Positions 50,449 through 59,396 of a stretch of 64,000 bases of DNA are shown here, piece by piece. This DNA is from Collinsella sp. (GTDB lineage Bacteria; Actinomycetota; Coriobacteriia; Coriobacteriales; Coriobacteriaceae). Location of the stretch: positions 69,462 through 133,461 of the forward strand of contig DXMY01000018.1 of NCBI GenBank assembly GCA_019413925.1. Reading direction: 5' to 3'. The notes beneath the pieces were generated by a model. It did not search any database. It saw only the letters and a program-made list of their open reading frames with translations, and was not told where the DNA came from. Position 1 is the stretch's first letter. Every line of letters starts with the position of its first letter. Made by a program: the position numbers and the translations under genes.

Positions 50449-50478
50449 AGTATACACAGAAGTCTGTCCGGTGCGCAA
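50449..50478 (-). promoter_or_regulatory. Promoter of tRNA-Asp
   Basis: On the minus strand TTGCGC (complement of 50473-50478), an 18-bp spacer and TATACT (complement of 50449-50454), about 45 bp before the tRNA. The rest of the gap up to 50628 has AT-rich sequence (AAAAAAGTTG) and no gene. Confidence 0.65.
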
Positions 50479-50628
50479 CAACTTTTTTGAAAAAATTTTT
50501 CGGACCCTCCCTGCCGTCACATTGTTCGAGCTGTTGTTGTTCCTCGCCGCTTCGCGGCTCGACGGCCCCGTTCTCCGTGGCGGGGTTGGTCTGATGGTTC
50601 TTGTTGGACTTCGACCTTTGGCTCAAAG

Positions 50629-50663
50629 AAAACGGGGGATGCATTGTACATCCCCCGTTTTTG
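50629..50663. terminator. Terminator after the phosphodiesterase gene
   Basis: AACGGGGGATGCA pairs with ACATCCCCCGTT with T-runs on both sides, so it can stop transcription in either direction. Confidence 0.85.
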
Positions 50664-50669
50664 TTGCGG

Positions 50670-51137
50670 TTAGTCCAAGTCAATAAACTTGGTGCTTATG
50701 ATTTGGCCGTCTTTGACGAGCATTCTGGCCATGGTGGGGCCTCGGCTGCCTCTGGGGTAGCTGGCACTGCCCGGGTTGAGGACCAAGCAGCGGCCCACTT
50801 GGGCTTCTTTGGTTACGTGGGTGTGGCCGTTGATAGCTACGTCTACGGATCCCACCGGGAGGTCTTCGCGGTAGTGGGCTACGGCGAATTTGAGGCCTTC
50901 GTAGGTAAAGAGCGCAAGACGGTCTACATCGGGGCCGTAGTCGCGGTAGTAATCGTTGTTGCCCAGTACGGCCCGCACAGGGGCGATGGTGCATAGGTGC
51001 TCGTAGTCCATCTCTGACGTGAGGTCGCCGGCGTGGATGATCAGATCTGCGCCCTTGAGCTCGTCCAGAAGCGCGGGCGAAAGATAGCCGTGGGTGTCCG
51101 AGATGATGTCGATGCGCTTGGCGCTTGCACTGTTCAT
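50670..51137 (-). CDS. YfcE/MJ0936-family metallophosphoesterase
   Basis: A 155-residue calcineurin-like phosphodiesterase. The metal-binding motifs are present: DIISDTHG (DxH), HAGDLTS (GD), GNNDYYRDYG (GNxD) and INGHTHVTKEAQVG (GHTH), ending with LNPGSASYPRG, the family signature. Relatives are small cytoplasmic phosphodiesterases of uncertain natural substrate. AGAAGGGAT lies before the ATG. A terminator follows. It stands between tRNA-Asp and the LytS/LytR operon. Confidence 0.92.
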   Translation of the reverse strand: MNSASAKRIDIISDTHGYLSPALLDELKGADLIIHAGDLTSEMDYEHLCTIAPVRAVLGNNDYYRDYGPDVDRLALFTYEGLKFAVAHYREDLPVGSVDVAINGHTHVTKEAQVGRCLVLNPGSASYPRGSRGPTMARMLVKDGQIISTKFIDLD

Positions 51138-51182
51138 GGGATCCCTTCTGCAAAAAACGATTCGGCAGATACATACAAAAAA

Positions 51183-51227
51183 GGCCCCACGGCTCCGCAG
51201 ACAATTGGTCTACAGGGCTGCGGGGCC
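51183..51227 (-). terminator. Terminator of the GT2-LytS1-LytR1 operon
   Basis: On the minus strand GGCCCCGCAGCC and TGTAGAC pair with GTCTGCGG-type sequence and GGGGCC, followed by TTTTTT. Confidence 0.8.
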
Positions 51228-51233
51228 AGTGTG

Positions 51234-51950
51234 CTAGAGGCTCAGGGCCTTCTTGAGCGGCACAACGCGGCGGCGCGAGACCGGCACGCGTTCGTCGACG
51301 CCCGTAATGCCCAGTTGGATAGCGCCCGAGGGCACCGTCTCGACATCTGTGACGCACGCCAAGTTGACGATATAGCGGCGGTGAACACGGAAGAAGCCAA
51401 AGTCGCAGAGCTTGGCCTCAAACTGCGCCAGCGAGGTCGTCGACAAAAAACGATCATCGACGGTATAGATGCAGGAGTAATCGTCCTTGGCCATGATAAA
51501 GCGAATGTCGTCCACGGGAATGAGCACCTTGCGGCCGCCCTTTTCCACCGGGATACGCTCGATGGTCACCTTGCTGTCCGTAACCGGCTTGGCGCGTTGC
51601 ATGACCTTCTCGATCGCGCGATCCAAGCGAGCTTCCTCAACCGGCTTCATCAGATAATCGACGGCATCCACGTCGAATGCCTCGACCGCATGGTCACTAT
51701 ACGCAGTCACAAACACGATCGCCGGCGGATTTTTGAGCTTATGCAGCGCCTCGGCAAGTTGCAGGCCCGAGGCACCGGGCATCGAGATATCGAGAAACAC
51801 GACATCCACGCGACTTTCCATAAGCATCTCGATGGCGGAGCGGACGCTCGACGCCTCCGTGATCGTGCCGATCTTGCCCGTTTGCTCGAGCAGGAAGCGA
51901 AGCTCCGAGCGAGCCGGCGCCTCATCATCCACAATCATCGCACGCAGCAT
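51234..51950 (-). CDS. LytTR-family response regulator (LytR1)
   Basis: A 238-residue response regulator. Receiver domain 1-120: acidic pair DDE at 8-10, phospho-acceptor D54 in VFLDISMPG, the Thr/Lys switch residues in VTAYSDHAVEAF and MKPVEEARLDRA. LytTR DNA-binding domain from about 140: GGRKVLIPVDDIRFIMAKDDYS, then FFRVHRRYIVNL, with the beta-strand pattern. The protein begins MLRAMIVDDE; the ATG at 51948-51950 is ten bases after GAAAGG. It is co-transcribed with LytS1 (72-bp gap) and strongly resembles LytR2 at 57 kb. Such systems usually control cell-envelope or peptide-related genes; targets are unknown here. Confidence 0.92.
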   Translation of the reverse strand: MLRAMIVDDEAPARSELRFLLEQTGKIGTITEASSVRSAIEMLMESRVDVVFLDISMPGASGLQLAEALHKLKNPPAIVFVTAYSDHAVEAFDVDAVDYLMKPVEEARLDRAIEKVMQRAKPVTDSKVTIERIPVEKGGRKVLIPVDDIRFIMAKDDYSCIYTVDDRFLSTTSLAQFEAKLCDFGFFRVHRRYIVNLACVTDVETVPSGAIQLGITGVDERVPVSRRRVVPLKKALSL

Positions 51951-52022
51951 AGGGATAAAACCTTTCGTCAACTAACTACGCCGGGCATCCGTCGCATGAC
52001 GTTGAGCCCGTAGCCTTTTATT

Positions 52023-53366
52023 TTACTCTTGAATGTCAAAGATGCTCTCTGACAAATCAAGATGAAGGAGCACTTTGGTGCCCTTGCCCGGCGCCGATTC
52101 GACACGCGTATAGGAGTGCGGCCCATAAAAGCGATGGATGCGCTCCGAAATATTGTGCATGGCCACACCGGCGCCGCCACCCTGGGGAGAGCTGGCGTCG
52201 GGACGGGCAGAGCGCTCGTCAAACAGTCTGGCGGCGGTACCCTCATCCATGCCCACGCCATTATCGGCCACGGCAATCAAGATTGCATCCTCGCCGTCTT
52301 GGTGAACGGTCACGTCGATCCTCAGGGCGTCGTCATCGCCCATACCATGACGCACGGCGTTCTCGACAATCGGCTGGATCACGAACGCCGGCACCAGCGT
52401 ATCTTCCACGTCCTCGGACACATCGAACGTCGCAAGCACGCGGTCCTCGCCAAAGCGGGCCTTCTCAAAGGTAAGGTAGCGCTTGGTCTGTGCGACCTCG
52501 CGCGAGACCGGAATAAGCGATCCCGAGTTGTCGAGCGTGGCACGATAGAACGATGAGAACTCACGAAGCAGTTCGCGGGCCCGCAGCGGGTCGGTGCGCG
52601 TAAACGATGCAATGGTGTTCAGCGTGTTGAACAGGAAGTGCGGGTTAATCTGCGCCTGCAGTGCACGCACCTCGGCGCGCGCCGTGAGCTCCTTTTGCAC
52701 CTCGAGCTCGTGGATGGCGAGCTGTGTGGACAAGATCTCGGCAAAGCCCGAGGCAAGCGCGTACTGGGTACGGTCGACGGCGCGCGGGGTCTTGTAGTAG
52801 AACTTGAGCGTACCGACGGTACGATCGCCCACCTTGATGGGGGCGATAATGCCGGCGGGGACTTGGTTGTGCGAGCCGTCCGAGCCCACGACATCCACCA
52901 TACGGTTGAACGACTGCACGATGCCATGTTCGATAACGTAGCGTGTGGCAAGCGTGTGGATGGGAGTATCGGGCAGCAGTTTTTCCTCAAACTCGCCCGC
53001 GCAGGCAAGCACGTTGTCCTCGTCGGTGATGGCCACCGTCATGGCGCGCGTCTCGGGCAAAATGCGCCGGCACACCAAACGCGCCGACTCCTGCGTCAGA
53101 CCGCCCTTAATGTCCTCGAGCATGGCCGAGGCCACCGAGAGCGTCTCCTCGGTGTACTGGGAGCGCACCGAATCGGGATTGAGCGTCAAAAAGATAAAGA
53201 TGCACAGAAAGATGCACAGCAGCGCGCAGGCAATCACCGTGGCGATCGGCTCGATACCGGTCACCAAGGCGAAAATAAAGTACACCAGCACGCAAATGGC
53301 GCAGGCGACGGCAATGATGCGAAAGATTGATATTGAACTATCGCGCTGGGCGCGGCGGTCGATCAT
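52023..53366 (-). CDS. LytS-like sensor histidine kinase (LytS1)
   Basis: A 447-residue kinase with two N-terminal membrane helices (15-65) instead of the 5TM Lyt domain, a GAF-like sensor at about 80-215 (LVCRRILPETRAMTVAITDED, VPAGIIAPIKVGDRTVGTLKFYY), a His_kinase domain with the phospho-accepting His in LQAQINPHFLFNTLNTI, and an HATPase domain (VIQPIVENAVRHG, VADNGVGMDEG, GGGAGVAMHNISERI). The start codon overlaps the stop codon of the glycosyltransferase gene by four bases (ATGA), so the two are translationally coupled. The sensor binds an unknown small ligand in the cytoplasm. Confidence 0.92.
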   Translation of the reverse strand: MIDRRAQRDSSISIFRIIAVACAICVLVYFIFALVTGIEPIATVIACALLCIFLCIFIFLTLNPDSVRSQYTEETLSVASAMLEDIKGGLTQESARLVCRRILPETRAMTVAITDEDNVLACAGEFEEKLLPDTPIHTLATRYVIEHGIVQSFNRMVDVVGSDGSHNQVPAGIIAPIKVGDRTVGTLKFYYKTPRAVDRTQYALASGFAEILSTQLAIHELEVQKELTARAEVRALQAQINPHFLFNTLNTIASFTRTDPLRARELLREFSSFYRATLDNSGSLIPVSREVAQTKRYLTFEKARFGEDRVLATFDVSEDVEDTLVPAFVIQPIVENAVRHGMGDDDALRIDVTVHQDGEDAILIAVADNGVGMDEGTAARLFDERSARPDASSPQGGGAGVAMHNISERIHRFYGPHSYTRVESAPGKGTKVLLHLDLSESIFDIQE

Positions 53367-54550
53367 TCGGCCCCCTCCAGGATACTGATCAGTTGTGCGT
53401 CACGCCAAAGCCCGTCCATGATCTTGGGCCAAAAGCTCTGGAAACGCAGATAGCTTGCAGCGTTTTGGCGCGCATAGGCCTTTGCCTCGTCGATACCATG
53501 GCGCCAGATGCGCAGGTAGCCCTCATGCTCGCGGGTAAACACGCTGCGGACCATAGCGGTCTTGCGCACGCGGTCGTCGAGCTCGCGCGAAATCCACGGG
53601 CCCGGGTAGGGCATGAGCGATGCCGCCGTAACGGGGATGAGCTCCTTTTGATGCGCGGCGAACGTCAACTTGGCCCGTTCGTAGTACCAACGGTATACAT
53701 CCTGCATAAAGCGCGGTGAGCGCTTTTCGGACTCCGGAGGCAGATGGCGCACGGTCCACTCGTTATCAAACCACACGTCGTAGCCAAACATACGCATGTT
53801 AAAGAGGTAATCCAAGTCCTCGCCGCGGGTGATAAACGGGTCAAAGGCCACACGCGTAAAGGCGCGGGCGTGCAGGGCCATCAGGCCGCCGCACACGTAG
53901 TTGGAGCGCGAGATGCGGGTTCCCGAGAGCGCCTTTTTCATCCAACGGTTGAACTCGATGCGTTTGGTCCACCAACGATGGCAGATGCCCACCTTGTCCG
54001 TGGGCGCCAGCGGGGATCCGTCGCGATCGTAAAAGTAACCGCTCTTGACCAAAATCGGCAGGCCCTGACGCGTCTGCTGGCCCAGCGCATAGGTCGCGCG
54101 CTTCATAAAGTCAGCGTCGATGACAGTCTCATCGTCATCCAAAAAGATAACCGCGTCATGCCCCAGCACAGCGGCACAGGCTAGCCCCATGTTGCGGATG
54201 GCGCCGTAGCCTCGCAGACTCACGCACTCGCCCGAACCCTTGGGTGCGATCTGAGCAACCCGGTCTGCGATGCGCGAGGCCTGGGTGTTGGTGACAACGG
54301 TGACCTTGAGCGTGGGATGCGCGTCGACAATCTCGTGCACGCGCAGCGACACATCGGCTGTGGCAGAAACGGGACAGACCACCAAAAGGATGATGCGCGG
54401 GATGTCACGTACCTGCTCAAGCGAGGCCAGGCAGCGGTCGAGTTCGGGATTGTCGGCGTTGAGTCGTGTCGAATGGTCATAGGTGCCAGGAGCGTTTGCG
54501 CGAGCGTCATCGCCCGCCCAATACGTTGGAATCACGACCGTGGCGTTCAT
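53363..54550 (-). CDS. GT2-family glycosyltransferase (large, with long C-terminal helical region)
   Basis: A 395-residue GT-A fold glycosyltransferase. The nucleotide-sugar Asp is in FLDDDETV, the acceptor region is in GEDLDYLFNMRMFGYDVWFDNEW, and VVIPTYWAGD starts the fold. The last 120 residues are helical and may bind the acceptor or the membrane surface. The first gene of a three-gene operon with LytS1 and LytR1; the four-base overlap with LytS1 is the strongest coupling signal in the region. Such coupling of a transferase to a two-component system is unusual. AGGGAGG precedes the ATG. Acceptor unknown. Confidence 0.88.
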   Translation of the reverse strand: MNATVVIPTYWAGDDARANAPGTYDHSTRLNADNPELDRCLASLEQVRDIPRIILLVVCPVSATADVSLRVHEIVDAHPTLKVTVVTNTQASRIADRVAQIAPKGSGECVSLRGYGAIRNMGLACAAVLGHDAVIFLDDDETVIDADFMKRATYALGQQTRQGLPILVKSGYFYDRDGSPLAPTDKVGICHRWWTKRIEFNRWMKKALSGTRISRSNYVCGGLMALHARAFTRVAFDPFITRGEDLDYLFNMRMFGYDVWFDNEWTVRHLPPESEKRSPRFMQDVYRWYYERAKLTFAAHQKELIPVTAASLMPYPGPWISRELDDRVRKTAMVRSVFTREHEGYLRIWRHGIDEAKAYARQNAASYLRFQSFWPKIMDGLWRDAQLISILEGAE

Positions 54551-54566
54551 GCCTTACCCTCCCTGC

Positions 54567-54607
54567 AACACAAAAACGGGACGCCGCCAAACACAGGCGA
54601 CGCCCCG
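54567..54607 (-). terminator. Terminator after the UMF1 transporter gene
   Basis: On the minus strand GGGGCGTCGCC pairs with GGCGGCGTCCC around TGTGTTT, followed by GTTTTTG. Lies about 115 bp after the stop codon at 54722. Confidence 0.75.
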
Positions 54608-54721
54608 CGACCTAGCTGACTCCATCATACCCACTTGGGCTAATCATTGTTCGAAAGTCAGAATGTTTATTGCGGATAACCCCAAAAGAGTATCGCGGCG
54701 GACGCAATTACCGGCAGGTTC

Positions 54722-55981
54722 CTATGCGGCCTGCTCTGCCGTCTGAGACATGCGGGACAGACGGACCAGCAGCGCAAAGCCCGCCACCAGTAGCACGCCA
54801 ATGGAAAGGACGCCCAGCGAGGGGTTGCCGGTCAGCGAGGTGACGACCGACACCAGAAAGGTGCCCATAACGCTTGCGTAACGACCAAAGATGTCAAAGA
54901 AGCCATAGTACTCATTGGACTTTTCCTTGGGGATAATGCGGCCAAAATAGCTACGGCTGAGCGCCTGCACGCCGCCCTGGAACAGGCCGACCAAAATAGC
55001 GAGCACCCAAAACTCAAAGGCGGTCTTTAAGAAAAACGCGGCAAAGAGCACGATGCCCATATAGGCGGCGACGGCCACCAAGATCATGTTGAGCGTGCCC
55101 ACGCGGCCGGCGAGCTTGCCGTAAATGATGGCAGACGGAAAAGCAACAAACTGCGTGACGAGCAGCGCCAGGACCAGCTGCGTCGAATCGATGCCCAAGG
55201 CCGATCCGTAACTGGTGGCCATGGAAATGACCGTGTGCACGCCATCGATATAGAAGAAGAACGCGATCATGTAGACCAGCACGGTCTTGTTGTGGGCGAT
55301 CTCGCGCATGGTGTGTCCGACCTCGGAGAACACACCGCCCACGATGTGGCCGATGGTGTCCTCGGGACCGCGCTCGCGACCGTACTTTTGCTTATAGGTG
55401 CGAATGAGCGGCAAGGTAAAGATGAGCCACCAGGCGCCGGTGATGACAAACGACAGACGCGTTGCCAGCATGGTGGGGATACCAAGAGCGGAACCACCCA
55501 TGATAAGCGCCAGGCAGATGATGAACGGCACGGTGGAACCGATGTAGCCCCAAGCATAGCCCGAGCTGGACACGGCGTCCATGCGCTCGTCGGTGGTAAT
55601 GTCGGGCAGCATGGCGTCGTAGAACGTCATAGAAGAGTTAAGGCCGATGGTGCACAGCACGTACACGGTCAAAAATGCCATGGCGGACATTGGGATAGCC
55701 TGCGCCAGGCAAAGAACCAGGCCCGTGAGGAAGAAGCCCAAGAAGAACTTAATCTTGTTGCCGGCGTAATCGGCAAGCGCGCCCAGAATGGGCATGAGCA
55801 TGGCAATGACCAGCGAGGCAATCGTCTGCGCGTTGCCCCAAGCGACCACCAGGTCTGCCGAGGAAGCACCGGTATTGATGGCGTTAAAGTAGATGGGCAC
55901 CACCGAGGTATTGAGCAGCACGAGGGCCGAGTTTCCCACATCGTACATAACCCAGTTACGCTCGAGCTTGGTGTATTTCAT
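54722..55981 (-). CDS. UMF1-family MFS transporter (Atg22-like)
   Basis: A 419-residue membrane protein with about twelve helices, of the UMF1 subfamily of the major facilitator superfamily, related to the yeast vacuolar amino-acid effluxer Atg22. Recognisable features are the N-terminal NWVMYDVGNSALVLLNTSVVPIYF, SSSGYAWGYIGS, and GGVQALSRSYFGRIIPKEKSNEYYGFFDI near residue 320, all conserved in UMF1 proteins. Probable role: efflux or uptake of amino acids or peptides. GAAGGGTC precedes the ATG. Single gene with its own terminator. Confidence 0.88.
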   Translation of the reverse strand: MKYTKLERNWVMYDVGNSALVLLNTSVVPIYFNAINTGASSADLVVAWGNAQTIASLVIAMLMPILGALADYAGNKIKFFLGFFLTGLVLCLAQAIPMSAMAFLTVYVLCTIGLNSSMTFYDAMLPDITTDERMDAVSSSGYAWGYIGSTVPFIICLALIMGGSALGIPTMLATRLSFVITGAWWLIFTLPLIRTYKQKYGRERGPEDTIGHIVGGVFSEVGHTMREIAHNKTVLVYMIAFFFYIDGVHTVISMATSYGSALGIDSTQLVLALLVTQFVAFPSAIIYGKLAGRVGTLNMILVAVAAYMGIVLFAAFFLKTAFEFWVLAILVGLFQGGVQALSRSYFGRIIPKEKSNEYYGFFDIFGRYASVMGTFLVSVVTSLTGNPSLGVLSIGVLLVAGFALLVRLSRMSQTAEQAA

Positions 55982-56082
55982 GGACAGGGACCCTTCGTAT
56001 TCGCCCGATATGCAGCTAGTTCATCGTACCCCAATTGCACGGAGGCGCCGGTAAGGATTCGGCAAAGAGACAGGAGCGGACC

Positions 56083-57027
56083 CTACTCCTCGCGGTCGAA
56101 CTCCTCGTCGGTGCCGAGCACGCGACCGCTGTAGTTGACGTGACTGGTCACGGCCTCCATGTCACCGGTCTCGATAAAACGCGCGACCGTGCACTCGTAA
56201 TCGACCAGCGCGCGGTCAAAGACCTCGGGGAAACTCTCATTCGAGACCTCATCGGTAAAGGGATTCTTCCACGCCAGATGACCCAGATTGCCAGTGCGCT
56301 CGGGCAGCTCCGTCGTCACGCGATGGGCAAGGCCGTCGAGCAGCGAGTAGTCGTGCACCAAGCCCTCAACCAGCGAGATCGCGCGCGTCTTTACGGAGCC
56401 GGCCGGCTCAATCGCACGGTAAAGTCGCTGCATATTGGCAACGGCAGCACCGTACTCCCCCGCCGGAATGTCAATGCCGTACACGCGTCCGGCAACATAG
56501 CTCATCAGCACGCCGGCCACGCGATTGATGCGATCGGTGGTGACGATCTCGCCCGCCGGCGGGTAATCGTCGACCGTAGCGCCATCGCGCTTAAGCTGCA
56601 GCATCAGTACATCCAGGTCGCTCTCGATCACGGCATGGACCTGACTGCTCGAATCCTCAAGCTCTGAATCGGACTCCACGATGCCAAACTGCTGCTCATA
56701 GACAAAGGGGTGGGCGTTGCGGTCGAGCACGTAATGAGACAGCAGACCCAGCGCAAAGGCGCGACCCAAGCTGGCGTCGCGCGGCAGCAGATGCGACACG
56801 CCGTCGCGCAGGCACGCGAACTGGCGAGACATGCGCGAGCGATGCATGACCTGCGCCAGCAGCGTACAGTCGGAAACACGCGGTGTCAGAATGTGAAAGA
56901 AAAACGGGTCGGGACCTTGGTTGCCCAAGATAAAGGCAATGCGCTCTTCATCGGACGTGATGACGCCCTGCGGAAGACGGTCGATGCTTTCCTCGCCAAA
57001 CAGATGATGGGTGATAAGCGCGGGCAT
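56083..57027 (-). CDS. Zinc-dependent phospholipase C-like protein
   Basis: A 314-residue soluble protein of the Zn_dep_PLPC type. The metal-binding pattern is visible: THHLFG near the start, GNQGPDPFFF (30-45), and SHYVLDRNAHPFVYEQQ (about 100-115), then a long helical C-terminus. The family is built on the phospholipase C/P1 nuclease fold but most members are uncharacterised and lack a signal peptide, as here, so a secreted phospholipase role is unlikely. I use the ATG at 57025-57027 behind GAAAGGAT; the upstream frame lacks a site. It lies between UMF1 and LytR2, all on the minus strand. Confidence 0.78.
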   Translation of the reverse strand: MPALITHHLFGEESIDRLPQGVITSDEERIAFILGNQGPDPFFFHILTPRVSDCTLLAQVMHRSRMSRQFACLRDGVSHLLPRDASLGRAFALGLLSHYVLDRNAHPFVYEQQFGIVESDSELEDSSSQVHAVIESDLDVLMLQLKRDGATVDDYPPAGEIVTTDRINRVAGVLMSYVAGRVYGIDIPAGEYGAAVANMQRLYRAIEPAGSVKTRAISLVEGLVHDYSLLDGLAHRVTTELPERTGNLGHLAWKNPFTDEVSNESFPEVFDRALVDYECTVARFIETGDMEAVTSHVNYSGRVLGTDEEFDREE

Positions 57028-57119
57028 AATGATCCTTTCGATTTCATTCGATGCCACCCATTATGCCCACCGCGCGCCCATGCCAAACCTGCGATGGTAA
57101 ACGACAGCACGCAAGCCTC

Positions 57120-57854
57120 TTACGCAAGCCCCAGGTGCGACTTGACCTCGGCGGCACGACGACGGGACACCGGTACCGTCGAGTTCACGCGGTCGAGCCT
57201 GAGCTCCATCAACCCCGTGGAGCCAATCTCAACATTGTGCACGTCTTCCAAATTGACCAGGTAGCTGCGATGAACGCGAATAAAGCCCTCGGAGTCCAAG
57301 CGACGCTCGAGCGAAGAGATCGACTCATTGATCAGGTACGTTCCCTCGGCGCAGATGGCGTTGCAAAAATCGGCGCGCGCCTCAAAGTAGCAAACGTCTG
57401 CGGCGGGAATGAACACCTTTTTGCCCCCGCGGTCCACCGTCAGACGCAAAGGCTGGCGCGGAGCGTGGATAACACGACGGACGCCCAAGGCCGCCTCGAT
57501 CTTGTCGAGTGCCCTTGACAGGCGTGCGTCCTCAACCGGCTTGACGACATAATCGACGGCATCGAGGTTATAGGCATCAGCCGCATACTCGGCAAATGCC
57601 GTCACAAACACCACGACCGGCGGCGTCTTTAGGTTCTGCAGCGTCTCGGCAAGCTCAATTCCCGAGCGACCGGGCATGGTAATGTCTAAAAACAACACGT
57701 CGGGCTTGTTCGACAGAATCGACTCCACGGCTTCGGTGACATTGCCCGCCTCGGCAATATGACCCACACGCGTATCCTTTTCCAATAGATAGCGTAGCTC
57801 AGCCCTAATTGGGGGCTCGTCATCAACCACCAAGATGTTCCAGCCTTCGGACAT
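57120..57854 (-). CDS. LytTR-family response regulator (LytR2)
   Basis: A 244-residue response regulator, paralogous to LytR1. Receiver: DDE at 11-13, phospho-acceptor D57 in LFLDITMPGRSG, switch region VTAFAEYAADAYNLDAVDYVVKPVEDARLSRAL. LytTR domain from about 145: GGKKVFIPAADVCYFEARAD and GFIRVHRSYLVNLEDV. Both proteins end in almost the same VPVSRRRA/V helix. GAGGGGAAGC precedes the ATG. It follows LytS2 by 38 bp. The strong similarity of the DNA-binding parts suggests that LytR1 and LytR2 recognise related sites. Confidence 0.92.
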   Translation of the reverse strand: MSEGWNILVVDDEPPIRAELRYLLEKDTRVGHIAEAGNVTEAVESILSNKPDVLFLDITMPGRSGIELAETLQNLKTPPVVVFVTAFAEYAADAYNLDAVDYVVKPVEDARLSRALDKIEAALGVRRVIHAPRQPLRLTVDRGGKKVFIPAADVCYFEARADFCNAICAEGTYLINESISSLERRLDSEGFIRVHRSYLVNLEDVHNVEIGSTGLMELRLDRVNSTVPVSRRRAAEVKSHLGLA

Positions 57855-57892
57855 ATGTGCTTCCCCTCTTTTTCTCTCAATCCAACCGCGTG

Positions 57893-59278
57893 CTACGCCG
57901 TCAACGGCGCGGGCTCATGCGGCTCGCCGTTCAGCTCGACGATGACCTGCGTTCCCACGCCCTCTTGGGACTTCACGCGCATGCCGGAATCTTCTCCGTA
58001 AAAGAAATGGATGCGCTGAAGCACGTTGAAGAGCGCCAGGCCGCAACCTCGCTTGACGGAGCCGTCGGCGGTAATGCTCTCGGGCTCCTCTCGGCGATGT
58101 TGCTCAAACAGATGCGCGCAGACCTCTTCGCTCATACCGATGCCGTCGTCCTCGACGATGATCTCCAAACCGTCATCGGTCTCGAAAGCCCTAACATGAA
58201 TAGAAAGCGGCTCGGTCTCGCGCTGCGCGTGCTTGATGCAGTTTTCGAGCAACGGCTGCAAGATAAACGGCGGCACCATGCAATCGCGCACCTCAAAGTC
58301 GATATCGACCGAGACGCGCAGACGGCCGTCGCCATAACGAGCCTGCATAAGATTGATATAGCGAGTGCCCTGTTCCACCTCGTGCTCGAGCGTTGTGAGG
58401 GTATCGGAATCAGAAAGCGTCTGACGGTAGTAATTGGAAAAGTCGATGAGCAGCGACCTGGCCTTGTCCGGCTCGGTACGTACGAGCGACACAATGGTGC
58501 TGATGGTGTTAAACAGAAAATGAGGATCGACCTGCGATTGCAAGGCGCGCAGCTCCACGCGGGCCGTAAGCTCGTCCTGGCGCTCGAGCTCAAAGCTCGC
58601 AAGCTGCGTGGAAATGAGGTCGGCAAAGCCCGAGGCAAGCGCCGTCTGGCGCATATCGATGCTGCTCAGACGGGGATAATACAGCTCGAGCGTGCCCACG
58701 CAATGCCCGCGCACGGTAAGCGGTGCGACAATACCGGCGCGCAGGCGCGGAAAGTAGCCACCCGTCTCGGTCGAGGCATCGCGCGAGAACACGCTTTGCT
58801 CACCGCTGTTGATCACATTGAGCGTGGTCCGCAGCACCACCGGGGTGCCCGCGGGGCATTTTGCCGAGTCCTCGCCCCAGCTTGCCAACACCTGCTTGCC
58901 GTCGGTAAAGCAGATGGCAGAGGCGATAGTTTCGGACAGGATGATCTTAGAGGCGCCCAGGGCAGCTTCGGGCGTAAGGCCGCGCGACGTGTAGGCGAAT
59001 ATTTTTGAAGCGATGGCGAGCGTGCGGTCGGTTGCGCTCGATGTGAGGTCGTCGGGAACGACAAAGACGTACGAGAAGAAGAAGCACAGCATGACCAAGC
59101 CAGCAATGACGACAACGGCCGGAACGGGATTGGGATTATCGGTTAGATCCCAGATGAGCAGCAGGATAAGCAGCGGAACGACAATACCGAGCAAGATGGC
59201 TTGAACCACATGCTGAGCGGTACGAAAGACCTTGGTAGAGTTGTAGCTCTTGCCCAGAATCAGCCTATTGAGATCCAC
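57893..59278 (-). CDS. LytS-like sensor histidine kinase (LytS2)
   Basis: A 461-residue kinase, paralogous to LytS1: two membrane helices (25-80), GAF-like sensor at about 95-225 (RLRAGIVAPLTVRGHCVGTLELYYP), phospho-accepting His in LQSQVDPHFLFNTISTI, and HATPase domain (FILQPLLENCIKHA, VEDDGIGMSEE, GCGLALFNVLQRIHFFYG). The start is uncertain: AAGGAG touches an ATG at 59282-59284, while a GTG six bases further (59276-59278) has ideal spacing; I choose GTG. It lacks the glycosyltransferase partner of LytS1. It stands first in a two-gene operon with LytR2. Confidence 0.9.
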   Translation of the reverse strand: MDLNRLILGKSYNSTKVFRTAQHVVQAILLGIVVPLLILLLIWDLTDNPNPVPAVVVIAGLVMLCFFFSYVFVVPDDLTSSATDRTLAIASKIFAYTSRGLTPEAALGASKIILSETIASAICFTDGKQVLASWGEDSAKCPAGTPVVLRTTLNVINSGEQSVFSRDASTETGGYFPRLRAGIVAPLTVRGHCVGTLELYYPRLSSIDMRQTALASGFADLISTQLASFELERQDELTARVELRALQSQVDPHFLFNTISTIVSLVRTEPDKARSLLIDFSNYYRQTLSDSDTLTTLEHEVEQGTRYINLMQARYGDGRLRVSVDIDFEVRDCMVPPFILQPLLENCIKHAQRETEPLSIHVRAFETDDGLEIIVEDDGIGMSEEVCAHLFEQHRREEPESITADGSVKRGCGLALFNVLQRIHFFYGEDSGMRVKSQEGVGTQVIVELNGEPHEPAPLTA

Positions 59279-59315
59279 CGTCATCTCCTTCTTACTGACG
59301 CACCCCATAGCAATA

Positions 59316-59341
59316 AAGAGGGCCGCAAGCGACCCTCTCCA
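59316..59341 (-). terminator. Terminator after the amidohydrolase gene
   Basis: On the minus strand AGAGGGTCGC pairs with GCGGCCCTCT around TT, followed by TTATT. It lies between the amidohydrolase stop codon and the LytS2 start. Confidence 0.75.
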
Positions 59342-59396
59342 TTGCATTATGCAATCAAATACTGTGTTTTACATCAAGCCATCGATGAACGGTAGC

